NCBI GenBank assembly: GCA_047974625.1
Contig: JBKECK010000115.1
Span: 1-64,000 of the forward strand
Direction of reading: 5' to 3'
Origin: CADEDH01 sp047974625
GTDB lineage: Bacteria; Actinomycetota; Acidimicrobiia; Acidimicrobiales; SZUA-35
Length of the DNA stretch: 64,000 bases
In this document: piece by piece, positions 16,307 to 26,106 of the stretch
How the letters are laid out: every line of letters begins with the position of its first letter
Position numbering within the stretch: the first letter of the stretch is position 1
Translations under genes and position numbers: made by a program
Notes under the pieces: model-generated
The model's input: the letters and a program-made list of their open reading frames with translations, nothing else
What the model was told of the DNA's origin: nothing
The model's database searches: none

Positions 16307-16421
16307 CGAAGGCGAACGGCGTGGTCCTCATAGGAGCGCTTTCACACCCTCACGGCGTCTCAGCCAGCGACGTTTCGGCGAAGCCGAAACTCGGTTAGTG
16401 AGCCGAAGGCGAACGGCGTGG
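16307..16421. repeat. Pair of 18-bp direct repeats flanking a hairpin
   Basis: The same 18 bases (CGAAGGCGAACGGCGTGG) occur at 16307-16324 and 16404-16421. Between them, GTTTCGGC at 16372-16379 pairs with GCCGAAAC at 16383-16390 around a 3-base loop. The second repeat touches the 3' end of the tRNA-Val gene. The hairpin could end transcription from the DUF1330 side. Confidence 0.7.
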
Positions 16422-16492
16422 GCGCTGAGGGGCTCGAACCCCCGACCCCCTCCTTGTAAGGGAGGTGCTCTAGCCAGCTGAGCTAAGCGCCC
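16419..16492 (-). tRNA. tRNA-Val (anticodon TAC)
   Basis: The reverse complement folds as a cloverleaf: acceptor GGGCGCT pairs with AGCGCCC, D-arm GCTC/GAGC, anticodon loop CTTACAA giving TAC (Val), and T-loop TTCGAGC. The discriminator base is A and CCA is not encoded. Confidence 0.95.
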
Positions 16493-16564
16493 GGAGGACC
16501 GCAGTGTACCGAGCCCGGAAGGTTCGGGGTCCGGGAAAGGCCGGCCGGTCCGGGCCGGCGTGGA

Positions 16565-17305
16565 TCACCACTCGGCCTGCATGGCCATGACCTCGGCGAG
16601 CAGCTCGGGCGTGGCGGCGGCCACCGGGCCGCGGCGCTGGGCCGGGTCGAGGACCACCAGATCCCGTCCGAGGGCGTCCACGATCGGCACCCCCGCTTCC
16701 TGGCACACGAGCATGGCGCCGAGAGAGTCCCAGACGCCGTGTGCCCGGCTGACGTCGACATAGCCGTCGAACACGCCGGTGGTGATGGAGCAGAGGTCGA
16801 GGGCCGCAGCACCGTAACACCGGAACTGCTTCCAACCCCCGTAGCTCGGGGGTAGGCCGTTGCAGGCGATGATGGACTCCGACAGGTGACGCCGGCGGTC
16901 GGTCACCGCCAGCTCGGCGTGGGTCGCCTCCACCCCGCTCCCGCGCACCGCCCGCCACCGGTCACCGGTGGCCAGGTTGACCACATCGGCCACCAGGGGA
17001 CCGTCGGCGTCGACGGCGCACAAGCTGGTGGCGTACCACGGCAGACCGCGTGACGCGTTGGTCGAGCCGTCCACGGGATCCACCACCACCGTGATCTCAC
17101 CGTCGCCGGTGAGCCCGGTCTCCTCGCTCAACACCCGGAGTCCGGCGTCGTGGAGGCCGCCGACCACGACCTCATCGGCCACCACATCGTGCACGTATTG
17201 TCCGGGTTTCTCACCGGAAGGACCCCAGTCGTCGAGCTCCGACAGCGCGTCGACCACCTCGCTCACCAAATCGTCGAAGAGGTCGAGAATCTCGGCTGGG
17301 TCCAC
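16565..17305 (-). CDS. Inositol monophosphatase family protein
   Basis: 246 residues from the GTG at 17305, chosen because longer in-frame starts would overlap the divergent gene at 17369. Metal-binding motifs are VLSEETGLTG (the Glu), VVVDPVDGSTNASRG (DPxDGT-like, with Ser in place of Thr) and VWDSLGAMLVCQEAG (WDxxA-like, with Leu-Gly here). These enzymes remove phosphate from inositol phosphate, histidinol phosphate or related sugars. It is divergent from the next gene, 63 bases apart. Exact substrate unknown. Confidence 0.88.
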   Translation of the reverse strand: MDPAEILDLFDDLVSEVVDALSELDDWGPSGEKPGQYVHDVVADEVVVGGLHDAGLRVLSEETGLTGDGEITVVVDPVDGSTNASRGLPWYATSLCAVDADGPLVADVVNLATGDRWRAVRGSGVEATHAELAVTDRRRHLSESIIACNGLPPSYGGWKQFRCYGAAALDLCSITTGVFDGYVDVSRAHGVWDSLGAMLVCQEAGVPIVDALGRDLVVLDPAQRRGPVAAATPELLAEVMAMQAEW

Positions 17306-17368
17306 GGCCTGACACGATACCGGCGACCAACCCGCCCGATCGGCCGCGATTGGTGGCAGGCTAGAGGC

Positions 17369-17926
17369 GTGGCGATCATCGACGTCCCCGGATACGTGGC
17401 CGATCTCAAAGACCACCCCACCGATCACAAGTTCCACGTGCACGACGAGCGGCATTTCATCGAGACCTACTCCATGCGTCAGGCATGGGAGGTTGATCTG
17501 CACCCCGAACGGGCCTGCGGCGGACCGGTCGATCTGCACCTGGCCATCGAGCTCGATCCCCGCGTCCTGCTGGCGTTCGAGGACCAGATGCTCGAATTGC
17601 CGGACTACGCGGAACCTCCCACCGGGTTCACGGTGCCCTTACTGTTCACCTGGGGCCTACCCCCATTGCACGATGCCCCCGATCTGCTGGTGCTCGCCAC
17701 CGACCTGGCGGGGGTGGGTGGCGCCGAGCTGCCGCTCAAGGTGTCGGCCATCGACTCCACGGTGGAGGTGACCGATGCTCCCGAGCGGACGCTGGCCATC
17801 ACCGCCCGTATCGAGCTCGGCCTCGACGACCTGTTCATGCACCGCGAGAACCTGTGCGACGTGTTCGATCGTTGCTATGACGTGAGCGAGTTCCTGCTCG
17901 ACCACTCCCCCGCCTGGCTGGGTTGA
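17369..17926 (+). CDS. Conserved hypothetical protein
   Basis: 185 residues from the GTG at 17369. I do not recognise a family. It has an acidic composition (pI clearly low), no membrane segment, and two beta-rich halves: HLAIELDPRVLLAFED near the middle and ERTLAITARIELGLDDLF near the end. It ends FDRCYDVSEFLLDHSPAWLG. It is divergent from the phosphatase gene and convergent with the LLM oxidoreductase. Codon use fits its neighbours, so it is coding. Confidence 0.72.
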   Translation: MAIIDVPGYVADLKDHPTDHKFHVHDERHFIETYSMRQAWEVDLHPERACGGPVDLHLAIELDPRVLLAFEDQMLELPDYAEPPTGFTVPLLFTWGLPPLHDAPDLLVLATDLAGVGGAELPLKVSAIDSTVEVTDAPERTLAITARIELGLDDLFMHRENLCDVFDRCYDVSEFLLDHSPAWLG

Positions 17927-17963
17927 GCGGCCGAACCGTTCGACCGCCCAACCCGGCGGTTGA

Positions 17964-18977
17964 TCAGGTCGAGGCCATCACCACCGCGATCCGCGCCTCG
18001 TAGGCCTTGCGGTCCGGCCCGGCGACCGGCGGCGGCTGAAGGCAAATCGAGTCGGCCACATCGTCGTAGCTGCCGAGCGTGTCGGCCACCTCGGTGGTGG
18101 TGCCGCACACCACGAACGTCTCGGCCATGGCGTCGGGCACCAGGTCGAGATCGGCGCGGGCTCCGGCACCGCCCGCTTCCACCAGCATCTTGGCCTCCGC
18201 CCCGAAGCCGTGGGCGTCGAAGTACGGGAGGTACTGCGGGATGGAGGCGTAGAGGGCCACGTGGGTCTTGGCGTCACGAACCGATTGGGCCCGGTCGGCG
18301 TTCGGCGCCACCACCTGCCACAGGTTGACCTCCACCTCGTCGCGTGACCGGTCGGATTCGGCCAGGGCCTGAGCGAACGGGCCGCTCACCTGTTCACGCG
18401 ACCACTCCAGCGACCATGACGGATGCCCGATGAGGCCGTCGGCGAGCCGCCCGGCGAGCTTGACCATCGGAGCCCGCAGCGCGGCCACCCAGATGGGCAG
18501 CCGGGGCCGAACCGGTTTCGGCAGGGTCACCTGGCTGAAGTCCAGCTGGTGGAAGCGGCCGTTGAACTCACCGACCGAGCGGGCCTCACCGGTTGTGACC
18601 AGGCGAATGATCTCGATTGCTTCGGCCATTCGGGCGACCGGATGGGCGTAGTCCATCCCGTAGTGATCAACGATGGTCGAGCCCACACCGGAGCCGAGCC
18701 CGAGCGTGAATCGACCTTCGGACAGGCGGTCGATTTCCATGGCCGCCACTGCGGTGTCGTAGGGCGAGCGAGCCAGGGCGAGCGCGATGCCCGTCGCCAA
18801 CTGCACCGTCGACGTGGTGGCCGCGGCCACCCCGAGTGACGCCCAGGGATTGGTGGCCAGCTCGAAGGAGAACACCCCCTCCATCCCGGTGCCTTCGGCG
18901 GTCGTGGCGGCGTCCGCCACCCGTTCAGCCGACTTCGACGGCGGCAGCATCACCCAATAATTGCGGTCGGTTCGCAT
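17964..18977 (-). CDS. LLM-class F420-dependent oxidoreductase
   Basis: 337 residues. TIM-barrel luciferase-like flavoprotein: GVFSFELATNPWASLGVAA, then QLATGIALALARSPYDTAVAA, GRFTLGLGSG, and the phosphate-binding stretch RPRLPIWVAALRAPMVKLAG. The actinobacterial branch that looks like this usually uses coenzyme F420 rather than FMN. Many members (TIGR03617-like) work in unknown redox steps. It is a single gene whose promoter gap (18978-19147) is shared with the divergent helicase gene. Confidence 0.88.
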   Translation of the reverse strand: MRTDRNYWVMLPPSKSAERVADAATTAEGTGMEGVFSFELATNPWASLGVAAATTSTVQLATGIALALARSPYDTAVAAMEIDRLSEGRFTLGLGSGVGSTIVDHYGMDYAHPVARMAEAIEIIRLVTTGEARSVGEFNGRFHQLDFSQVTLPKPVRPRLPIWVAALRAPMVKLAGRLADGLIGHPSWSLEWSREQVSGPFAQALAESDRSRDEVEVNLWQVVAPNADRAQSVRDAKTHVALYASIPQYLPYFDAHGFGAEAKMLVEAGGAGARADLDLVPDAMAETFVVCGTTTEVADTLGSYDDVADSICLQPPPVAGPDRKAYEARIAVVMAST

Positions 18978-19147
18978 GTGCGAATCCCTTCAGTTGACTG
19001 TCAGCGGCCTCCTCGACTGCCCCAAATAGTGACGATCCTGCAACAGGCCACCTATCGAGCCAATCACATCAATGCGCTGAACACCGATTCTCGGGTCGTT
19101 CGTCACACCCGAACCGGGTCCAGTCGTCCCAGTACCCTCGGAGGACG

Positions 19148-22100
19148 ATGAGCACCTCCAGCCGCCCCGGCCTCGACGTGACGTACCCGTCGGAGCTGCC
19201 GATCACGGACCGCCGGGATGAGCTGGCGGCGACGATCGCGGCCCACCCCGTGGTGGTGGTGGCGGGCGAGACCGGGTCGGGCAAGAGCACCCAGTTGCCC
19301 AAGATCTGCCTCGAACTGGGCCGGGGCGCGGACGGCGCCATGATCGGTCACACCCAACCCCGACGCCTGGCCGCCCGCACCATTGCCGCCCGGGTGGCCG
19401 ACGAGCTCGGTGTGGAGCTGGGCGGCCCCGTCGGGTACGCGGTGCGGTTCAACGACCGGGTCGGCCCCGACACCCGCCTCAAGCTGATGACCGACGGGAT
19501 CCTCCTGGCCGAACTGGCCCGTGACCGCACCCTCAGCCGCTACGACACGATCATCATCGACGAGGCCCACGAGCGAAGCCTCAACATCGACTTCATCCTC
19601 GGCTACCTGAAACAGCTCCTGCCCCGCCGACCCGACCTGAAGGTCATCATCACCTCGGCCACCATCGACACCGAACGGTTCTCCCGCCATTTCGACGACG
19701 CCCCGGTGATCAGCGTGTCCGGCCGGCTGTATCCCGTCGAGGTCCGATACCGACCCCTCGAGGACGCCGCCGTCGACGGCGGGGCCAGGGACGAGACCGA
19801 GGGCATCAGTGACGCCGTTTCGGAACTGTGGCAGGGCACCACCGGCGACATTCTCGTGTTCTGCTCCGGGGAACGGGAGATCCGTGACGCCGCCGACGCC
19901 GTGGCCGACCTCGACCTCCCCGGATCCGAGATCCTCCCCCTGTACTCCCGTCTGTCGGCCGCCGAACAGCAACGGGTGTTCGCGCCCCACCGGGCCCGCC
20001 GGGTGGTGATCGCCACCAATGTGGCAGAGACCTCGGTAACGGTTCCCGGGGTCCGCTCGGTCATCGACGTCGGCACGGCCCGGATCTCCCGGTACAGCGC
20101 CCGAACCAAGGTCCAGCGGCTCCCCATCGAGCCGGTGTCGCAGGCCTCGGCCGACCAACGGGCGGGCCGGTGCGGCCGCCTGGGTCCCGGGGTGTGCATC
20201 CGCCTCTACAGCGAGGACGATTACCTCACCCGCCCCGAGTTCACCGAACCCGAGATCCAGCGAACCAACCTGGCGGCGGTCATCCTGCAGATGACGTCGC
20301 TCGGCCTGGGCGACGTGGCCCGGTTCCCGTTCGTCGACCGGCCCGACGACGCCGCGATCCGCGACGGGATCGCCCTGCTCGAAGAACTGGCCGCGTTCAC
20401 CGATCGTGGCAACCACGGGCCGCCGGGCCGCGCCGGGGAAGACGCCGGCGATCCGGACCGGGGACATGACCGGGGCGGGCGGCCGGGGCGACGCGGCGGC
20501 CGGAACCGGCGGGGCCGGAACCGAGGCCGTCGTCTCAGCCGGATCGGGCGCTCCCTGGCCCGTCTCCCCGTCGACCCCCGATACGGCCGGATGCTGGTGG
20601 AGGCGGCCCGGGAAGGCTGCGGGGCCGAGCTGATGATCATCATCTCGGGGTTGTCCATCCAGGATCCCCGAGAACGGCCGGCCGAGAAGCGCCAGGCCGC
20701 GGAGGAGTTCCACCGCCGGTTCCGCGACAACCGCTCGGACTTCGTCGCCTACCTGAACCTCTGGGACTACCTGGAGCACCAGCGCAAGACCCTGTCCCGC
20801 AACCAGTTCCGGCGGATGTGCCGCCGCGAGTTCCTCAACTACCACCGGGTCGTCGAATGGCGGGACCTCCACAACCAGCTGAGGCGGGAGGCCCGCCGGC
20901 TCGAGCTCGGTTCCGGGGTCCGGCGCCACCCGCGGCCCACCGGCACCGGCGAACCGGTGGAGCTGAGCGGAGCCCAGGCCGATGCCATCCACCGCTCGAT
21001 CCTGTCGGGGCTCCTGTCGCATGTGGGTCGGCGCGACCCCCGCACCGAACGGGCCCGGCCCACCGCCCCGGTCCGGGGTCGGCGGCCCCGACGCCCGATC
21101 ACCGAGTACCTGGGGGCCCGCGGCACCCGGTTCGCCATCGCCCCCGGGTCGGGTCTGACCGCCCACCCCCCGGGGTGGGTCATGGCCGCCGAGCTGGTCG
21201 AAACCAGCCGACTGTGGGCTCGGGATGTGGCCACCGTCGATCCGGACTGGATCGAGCCTCTGGCCCGGCATCTGATCACCGTCAGCCATGGCGAGCCGTG
21301 GTGGGACGCCGAGCGGGGCGCCGCCCTCGTGCCCGAGCGGGTCACCCTGTACGGGTTGACCCTGGTGGCCGACCGGCCCCGGGCCCTCACCGCCGTCGAT
21401 CGTGACCTGGCCCGTGACCTGTTCATCCATCACGCCCTGATCGACGGCGAATGGCACGGGGAACACGACTTCGTGGCCCGGAATCAGGCCCGGTTGGCCG
21501 AGGTGGAGCAGATCGAGGCCCGGTCCCGCCGCCGGGACCTGTTGGTGGAGCACCAGACCCTGCACGACTGGTACGACGCCCGGCTTCCCGACGACGTGGC
21601 CACCGTGACCGAGTTCGACACCTGGTGGACCCACGCGAGATCGCTGGATCCGGCCCGGTTGGATCTCACGGTGGAGGACCTGTTGCGGCCGACCGAGGAG
21701 GTGGGAGCCCTGGTCGACCCGACCGCGTTCCCCCACTCGTGGGTCCAGGGCGGCCTCGACCTCGAACTGGTGTACACCTTCGACCCCACCAGCCACCTGG
21801 ATGGGGTCAGCGTGCTCGTGCCCGTGGAGCACCTCGCCGGCCTCGACGCCGAGCCGTTCGCCTGGACCGTCCCCGGGTTCCGGCGGGAGCTGATCACCGC
21901 CCTGGCCCGCTCCCTGCCCAAAGCGACCCGCAAGGCCCTCACCCCGGTGGCCGACACCGCCGCCGACGCGGCCGGCGACATCGGCCCCGGCGACGGCCCC
22001 CTACTCGATGTGCTGGCCGACACCCTTGGCAAACGCCGTGGTCTGGTCATCCGGGCCGATCAGTTCGACCCGTCCCGGGTTCCCCCCCACGTGCGGCCCA

Positions 22101-23092
22101 CGTTCCGGGTCATCAACGACGACTATGAGCTGCTGGCCGAAGGCAAGGACCTGGAGGCGTTACGGGCAGAGCTGGTCGAGGAGACCCGCCGGTCGATCGC
22201 CGACCGGGCCGCGGCGGACGGAACGGCGTGGGAACGGTCCGGCCTCACCGACTGGACGGTGGGAGACCTGCCTCGAAGCGTCGACCTGGACGGGGTGACG
22301 GCGTACCCGGCCCTGGTCGACGACGGCGATTCGGTGTCGCTCCGGTTGGTGGCCACGGAGGATGAGCAGCACGACGCCCTCTGGCTCGGGGTTCGCCGTC
22401 TGCTCCGCCTGGCCCTCCCCTCCCCGGTGCGTCGGCTTGATCGGCTCATCCCGCCGGCGACCGCCCTCGCCCTGGTCAACGGCCCGGTCCAGGCCAAGGC
22501 GGCCTGGTATGTCGACGCCATCGACGCCTGCCTCGACGCCATCCTCATCGAACACGGCGGCCCGCCCTGGACCACAGCCGGGTGGGAGCAGCTCGTTACG
22601 CTGGCCCGAGCCCGGTTCGACGATCTCTTGGCCGATGTGGCCGCGGTGATCGTCGACGTGGTCGCCCTGTCGGAGTGGATCCAGCGCCGGCTCGACCAGG
22701 TGGCGTCCGCGGAGAACTACGGGCCGTCCCTGGCCGACGCCCGAGCCCACCTGCACCGGCTCACCTACCCGGGTTTCCTCACCGGGGTGGGTCACGAGCG
22801 CTGGCCCGACCTGGTCCGCTACCTGGACGGGCTGGCGGTCCGGTTGGAGAACCTGACCAAGAGTCCGACCCGTGATCTGGAACTGACCGCGGTGTGCCGC
22901 CGCCTCGACAACGAGCTGGCCGAACAGGCCGCCCGAGCCGGGTCGCCGGCACGGGCCGATGCCGTCGAGGAGCTGGTCTGGATGCTCGAAGAACTCCGGG
23001 TCGGCCTCTTCGCCCAAACCCTCGGCACCTCGTCCAAGGTGAGCGAGAAGCGGGCCCGCCGGGCACTCACCGCCCTCAAGGCCGTGCCGTAG
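19148..23092 (+). CDS. hrpA: ATP-dependent RNA helicase HrpA
   Basis: 1314 residues, the usual length for HrpA. DEAH-box helicase motifs in order: Walker A AGETGSGKSTQ (39-49), DEAH (138-141), SATIDTERF, then in the second RecA domain RVVIATNVAETSVTVPG and SQASADQRAGRCGR. After these come the helicase-associated, OB-fold and DUF3418 C-terminal regions. Residues of about 420-460 are an Arg/Gly-rich insert (RGGRPGRRGGRNRRGRNRG) that could bind RNA. The protein is thought to act on structured RNA or stalled ribosomes. Single gene with its own promoter. Confidence 0.96.
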   Translation: MSTSSRPGLDVTYPSELPITDRRDELAATIAAHPVVVVAGETGSGKSTQLPKICLELGRGADGAMIGHTQPRRLAARTIAARVADELGVELGGPVGYAVRFNDRVGPDTRLKLMTDGILLAELARDRTLSRYDTIIIDEAHERSLNIDFILGYLKQLLPRRPDLKVIITSATIDTERFSRHFDDAPVISVSGRLYPVEVRYRPLEDAAVDGGARDETEGISDAVSELWQGTTGDILVFCSGEREIRDAADAVADLDLPGSEILPLYSRLSAAEQQRVFAPHRARRVVIATNVAETSVTVPGVRSVIDVGTARISRYSARTKVQRLPIEPVSQASADQRAGRCGRLGPGVCIRLYSEDDYLTRPEFTEPEIQRTNLAAVILQMTSLGLGDVARFPFVDRPDDAAIRDGIALLEELAAFTDRGNHGPPGRAGEDAGDPDRGHDRGGRPGRRGGRNRRGRNRGRRLSRIGRSLARLPVDPRYGRMLVEAAREGCGAELMIIISGLSIQDPRERPAEKRQAAEEFHRRFRDNRSDFVAYLNLWDYLEHQRKTLSRNQFRRMCRREFLNYHRVVEWRDLHNQLRREARRLELGSGVRRHPRPTGTGEPVELSGAQADAIHRSILSGLLSHVGRRDPRTERARPTAPVRGRRPRRPITEYLGARGTRFAIAPGSGLTAHPPGWVMAAELVETSRLWARDVATVDPDWIEPLARHLITVSHGEPWWDAERGAALVPERVTLYGLTLVADRPRALTAVDRDLARDLFIHHALIDGEWHGEHDFVARNQARLAEVEQIEARSRRRDLLVEHQTLHDWYDARLPDDVATVTEFDTWWTHARSLDPARLDLTVEDLLRPTEEVGALVDPTAFPHSWVQGGLDLELVYTFDPTSHLDGVSVLVPVEHLAGLDAEPFAWTVPGFRRELITALARSLPKATRKALTPVADTAADAAGDIGPGDGPLLDVLADTLGKRRGLVIRADQFDPSRVPPHVRPTFRVINDDYELLAEGKDLEALRAELVEETRRSIADRAAADGTAWERSGLTDWTVGDLPRSVDLDGVTAYPALVDDGDSVSLRLVATEDEQHDALWLGVRRLLRLALPSPVRRLDRLIPPATALALVNGPVQAKAAWYVDAIDACLDAILIEHGGPPWTTAGWEQLVTLARARFDDLLADVAAVIVDVVALSEWIQRRLDQVASAENYGPSLADARAHLHRLTYPGFLTGVGHERWPDLVRYLDGLAVRLENLTKSPTRDLELTAVCRRLDNELAEQAARAGSPARADAVEELVWMLEELRVGLFAQTLGTSSKVSEKRARRALTALKAVP

Positions 23093-23150
23093 GCCTGGCG
23101 GCCGTGCCCCGGACCTGGCGGGCCGGCCGCTCACCGTCCGGTCCGGGCCG

Positions 23151-24023
23151 TCAGCTGGTGCCGGGGCCACCCTCCACGACCTCGGCCGCTGCGCCGGTCT
23201 CGGCCGTTTCGGCCGCGGCCGCGATGTCGGCCATGAGGGGCCGCATGTCGGGATAGGCGGTTTGCTCCCATCCTCCGTCGACGAACAGGTTGGCTCCCGA
23301 GATGTACGCCCCGTCGGCACTGGCCAGGAACAGGGCGGCTGCCGCGATGTCCTCGGGGGTGGCCGGCCGTTGCAGCGGGATCCGTTCCATGAACGCGTCG
23401 TACACCTGGGGCAGGCCGGTCATCCCGGCCACCAGCGGGGTATCGGTCAGACCCGGTGACACGGTGGCCACCCGGATGCCGTGCTCGCCGAGCTCCAAGG
23501 CGGCGCTCCGGCCCAAGCTGGCCACACCCGCCTTGGCGGCCGAGTAGGCGGCACCGAAGAACATCGGTACCCGCGAGTTGAGCGACGCGATGTTGACGAT
23601 CGCCCCCTTGGTGCCGGCCTCGATCATGCGGCGGGCCTCGTGCTTGATCCCGAGGAACACCCCCTTGAGGCAGAGGTCGACCGTGAAGTCCCAGTCGTCC
23701 GCCGTCATGTCGACGATCAGGGCCGGGCGGGATCCGCCGGCCACATTGAACCCGGCGTCGAGCCGACCGTAGGTGTCGACGCAGGTGGCGGCGAGGGCCT
23801 CCACATCGGCTTCGACGGTCACGTCACCCACCATGGTGCGGACCTGATCCCCGAGCTCGACGTCGAGGGCCTTCAGGCCTTCGGCCGAGACGTCGCCGGC
23901 CACCACTCGGGCCCCCTCGGCCACCAGGCGTCGGGTGATCGCCAAGCCGATACCGGACGCGGCGCCGGTGACCACGGCGGCCTGGCCGTCGAACCGGCCC
24001 GGGTGAACGAGCTGTTCGGTCAT
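23151..24023 (-). CDS. SDR family NAD(P)-dependent oxidoreductase
   Basis: 290 residues. Classical short-chain dehydrogenase: cofactor motif TGAASGIG (17-24), NVAGG in place of NNAGG, Ser in NIASLNSR, catalytic YSAAK, and PGLTDTPL. The cofactor is likely NAD, from the acidic Asp in VAGDVS. The C-terminus has a 25-residue Ala/Glu-rich tail beyond the family. Substrate unknown. It is convergent with hrpA. Confidence 0.92.
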   Translation of the reverse strand: MTEQLVHPGRFDGQAAVVTGAASGIGLAITRRLVAEGARVVAGDVSAEGLKALDVELGDQVRTMVGDVTVEADVEALAATCVDTYGRLDAGFNVAGGSRPALIVDMTADDWDFTVDLCLKGVFLGIKHEARRMIEAGTKGAIVNIASLNSRVPMFFGAAYSAAKAGVASLGRSAALELGEHGIRVATVSPGLTDTPLVAGMTGLPQVYDAFMERIPLQRPATPEDIAAAALFLASADGAYISGANLFVDGGWEQTAYPDMRPLMADIAAAAETAETGAAAEVVEGGPGTS

Positions 24024-24167
24024 GCGAAACCCCTCTCAGGCGGGGCCGGACCACCCGACGAACCGCCGCTGTCACGACCCTAACGGACGCGGTCGGTCAG
24101 GGTCAGGCGGCAGGGCTCGGGTCCGTCGTTCGGCGGGGTCCAGGCGCCTCGGGGCGCCGAGCACCCG

Positions 24168-24470
24168 TCAATCGACGGGCAGCCGGGCGAACAACTCCAC
24201 CTTGGCTTCTTCGAAGTCCTCGAGGCTGATGTCGCCGCTTTCACGCCGGGCGTGCAGATCCTCGATGAGGGCGAGCAGCTCGGGTGCCGACAACTCACCC
24301 TCGCCGGGGATGAGCGACCCGTCCTCGGATTCGGCGGGCAGGGTGATGGTGGCGGCCTCTTCGACCTCGCCCCCGCGACGCTCCTGCCGTTCGGCTCTCT
24401 TCCGGGCGGCCCGTTCCTTCTTGGCCTTGTCCCGCTGCAGTTTGGCGAAGCTCGATCGTTGTTTGGCCAT
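24168..24470 (-). CDS. Small SHOCT-like protein
   Basis: 100 residues. A highly basic first third (KLQRDKAKKERAARKRAERQERR) is followed by an acidic linker. The C-terminal helices LLALIEDLHARRESGDISLEDFEEAKVELFARL have the SHOCT look (short pair of helices with a G-D-I-[ST]-x-E-E-F-E turn). Such domains are found at the ends of many bacterial proteins and probably mediate oligomerisation or nucleic-acid contacts. The GC-rich AAAGGAGC ribosome site is upstream of the ATG. Role unknown. Confidence 0.75.
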   Translation of the reverse strand: MAKQRSSFAKLQRDKAKKERAARKRAERQERRGGEVEEAATITLPAESEDGSLIPGEGELSAPELLALIEDLHARRESGDISLEDFEEAKVELFARLPVD

Positions 24471-24645
24471 GGCGAGCTCCTTTGTCTGGGTTCACACGTT
24501 CCTCACCAAGGGTAGGAGCCGACCCGACGATTCCTACTGAACGTGAAGAAGATGTTTCGAATGTCATACCATTTCAGGTCATCGGCCCTGGGCCTGGGGG
24601 ACTACCGTTCTGACCCGCTGTCGGGCCCGCGTGTAGCATCCCGGC

Positions 24646-25932
24646 ATGAGCAACGTTCTCGACGCCGACCTGGAGACCGATCACGAGGCCAATCCGGTGG
24701 CCCAGGGGTTCTGGGTCCAGCCTCGGGAGCGCATCGAGGAGATTCTGACCGCCTACCGGACCGAACGTCCGGTCACGTTCATCCCCGAGCCCGTCCCGCC
24801 GCCCGACGTACCCCTTCCACAGGGTCCCGGCACCTGGCTGGTCACCCGCCACGCCGACATCCTGCACGCCTCGAAACACCCGGAGATCTTCTCCTCCGCG
24901 TCCGGCATCACCCTGCTCGACGCTCCGCCGGAGTTCAACGAGTTCTTCTCGTCGATGATCGCGATGGACGACCCCCGCCACGCCCGGCTGCGGCGCATCG
25001 TGTCGGCCGGGTTCACCCCCCGGATGCTCGGCCAGCTCGAGGGCACCGTCCAACAGGTGGCGGCCGAGATTGTCGACGGCATCTCGGAGCGGGGTGAGGT
25101 CGACTTCATCGTCGACGTGGCCGCGGAGCTGCCGCTGCGGATCGTCTGCGAACTGATGGGCGTGCCCGCCTCCCAGTACCGGTTCGTGTTCGACCGGACC
25201 AACGTGATCCTCGGCGCCAGCGACCCGGAGTACGTGGCCGAGAACGAGAACATCCTCGGAGCCATCTTCTCGGCCGGCAGCGACCTGTCCCAGCTGATGC
25301 ACGAGGTGGCCGAGAACAAGAAGGGCGGCGACGGTACCGATCTGACCAGCCAGCTGATGAACGCCGATCTCGGCGAGGATCGCCTCTCGGAAACCGACCT
25401 GGCCAGCTTCTTCATCCTGCTCGTGGTGGCGGGCAACGAGACCACCCGCAACGCCATCGGTTGGGGGTTGACCTTCCTCACCGAGAATCCCGACCAGCGG
25501 GCCCGGTGGATGGCCGACTTCGAGGGTCTGGCACCCACTGCGGTGGAGGAGATCGTGCGGTTGGGCAGTCCGGTCACCTATATGCGGCGGACCGTGGCCC
25601 AGGACACCGAGCTGGGTGGCCAGAAGCTCGCCGTCGGCGACAAGGTGTGCATGATGTACCTGGCGGCCAATCGGGACGAGGCGGTGTTCGAGGATCCGTT
25701 CCGTTTCGACGTGGGCCGCAACCCGAACCCCCATGTGGGCTTCGGCGGCCCCGGGCCGCACTTCTGCCTCGGTGCCCATCTGGCCCGGCGGGAGATCACG
25801 GTGATGTTCCGGGAGCTGTTCGATCGCCTGCCCGACATCGAGGCCGCCGGTCCGCCGGTGCCCCTGATGTCGAGCTTCATTCACGGTGTGAAACACCTCG
25901 ACGCCCGCTTCTCCCCCGTCGCCCCCCGCTGA
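24646..25932 (+). CDS. Cytochrome P450
   Basis: 428 residues. Haem-binding motif FGGPGPHFCLGAHLARRE with the thiolate Cys at 374, I-helix VVAGNETTRN (oxygen activation), K-helix ExxR in EEIVRLGSP, and the early helix-C motif DDPRHARLRR. No membrane anchor, so it is a soluble bacterial P450 needing a ferredoxin partner, which is not nearby. Actinobacterial members of this shape (CYP125/CYP142/CYP124-like) often oxidise steroids or fatty acids. That is only a suggestion here. Confidence 0.95.
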   Translation: MSNVLDADLETDHEANPVAQGFWVQPRERIEEILTAYRTERPVTFIPEPVPPPDVPLPQGPGTWLVTRHADILHASKHPEIFSSASGITLLDAPPEFNEFFSSMIAMDDPRHARLRRIVSAGFTPRMLGQLEGTVQQVAAEIVDGISERGEVDFIVDVAAELPLRIVCELMGVPASQYRFVFDRTNVILGASDPEYVAENENILGAIFSAGSDLSQLMHEVAENKKGGDGTDLTSQLMNADLGEDRLSETDLASFFILLVVAGNETTRNAIGWGLTFLTENPDQRARWMADFEGLAPTAVEEIVRLGSPVTYMRRTVAQDTELGGQKLAVGDKVCMMYLAANRDEAVFEDPFRFDVGRNPNPHVGFGGPGPHFCLGAHLARREITVMFRELFDRLPDIEAAGPPVPLMSSFIHGVKHLDARFSPVAPR

Positions 25933-25979
25933 GCCGACCGGGGCGGCACCCAACCCAATTCCGTGCTGTGCTCGGCGAT

Positions 25980-26015
25980 GAGCCATGATCGTCACGAGCC
26001 ATGACCGTCACGAGC
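25980..26015 (+). repeat. Two tandem 16-bp repeats
   Basis: GAGCCATGAYCGTCAC occurs at 25980-25995 and 25996-26011 with one difference, and a partial third copy (GAGC) follows. It lies in the 174-base gap between the P450 and the amidohydrolase. It could be an operator, or simply a duplication. Confidence 0.8.
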
Positions 26016-26106
26016 AACGACGGCGGCGGCGTCAGCACGCGAGAAGGGGACCATGCCGACCACCATTCCGGCCCAACGGCCGATTCACGAAACCCACCGT
26101 TAGACC

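Noticed and set aside
19103..21832. 909-codon open frame on the minus strand opposite hrpA
   Set aside because: It lies opposite a gene with all helicase motifs, is rich in Gly/Pro/His/Val as expected for an antisense frame of GC-rich codons, and has no recognisable domain.
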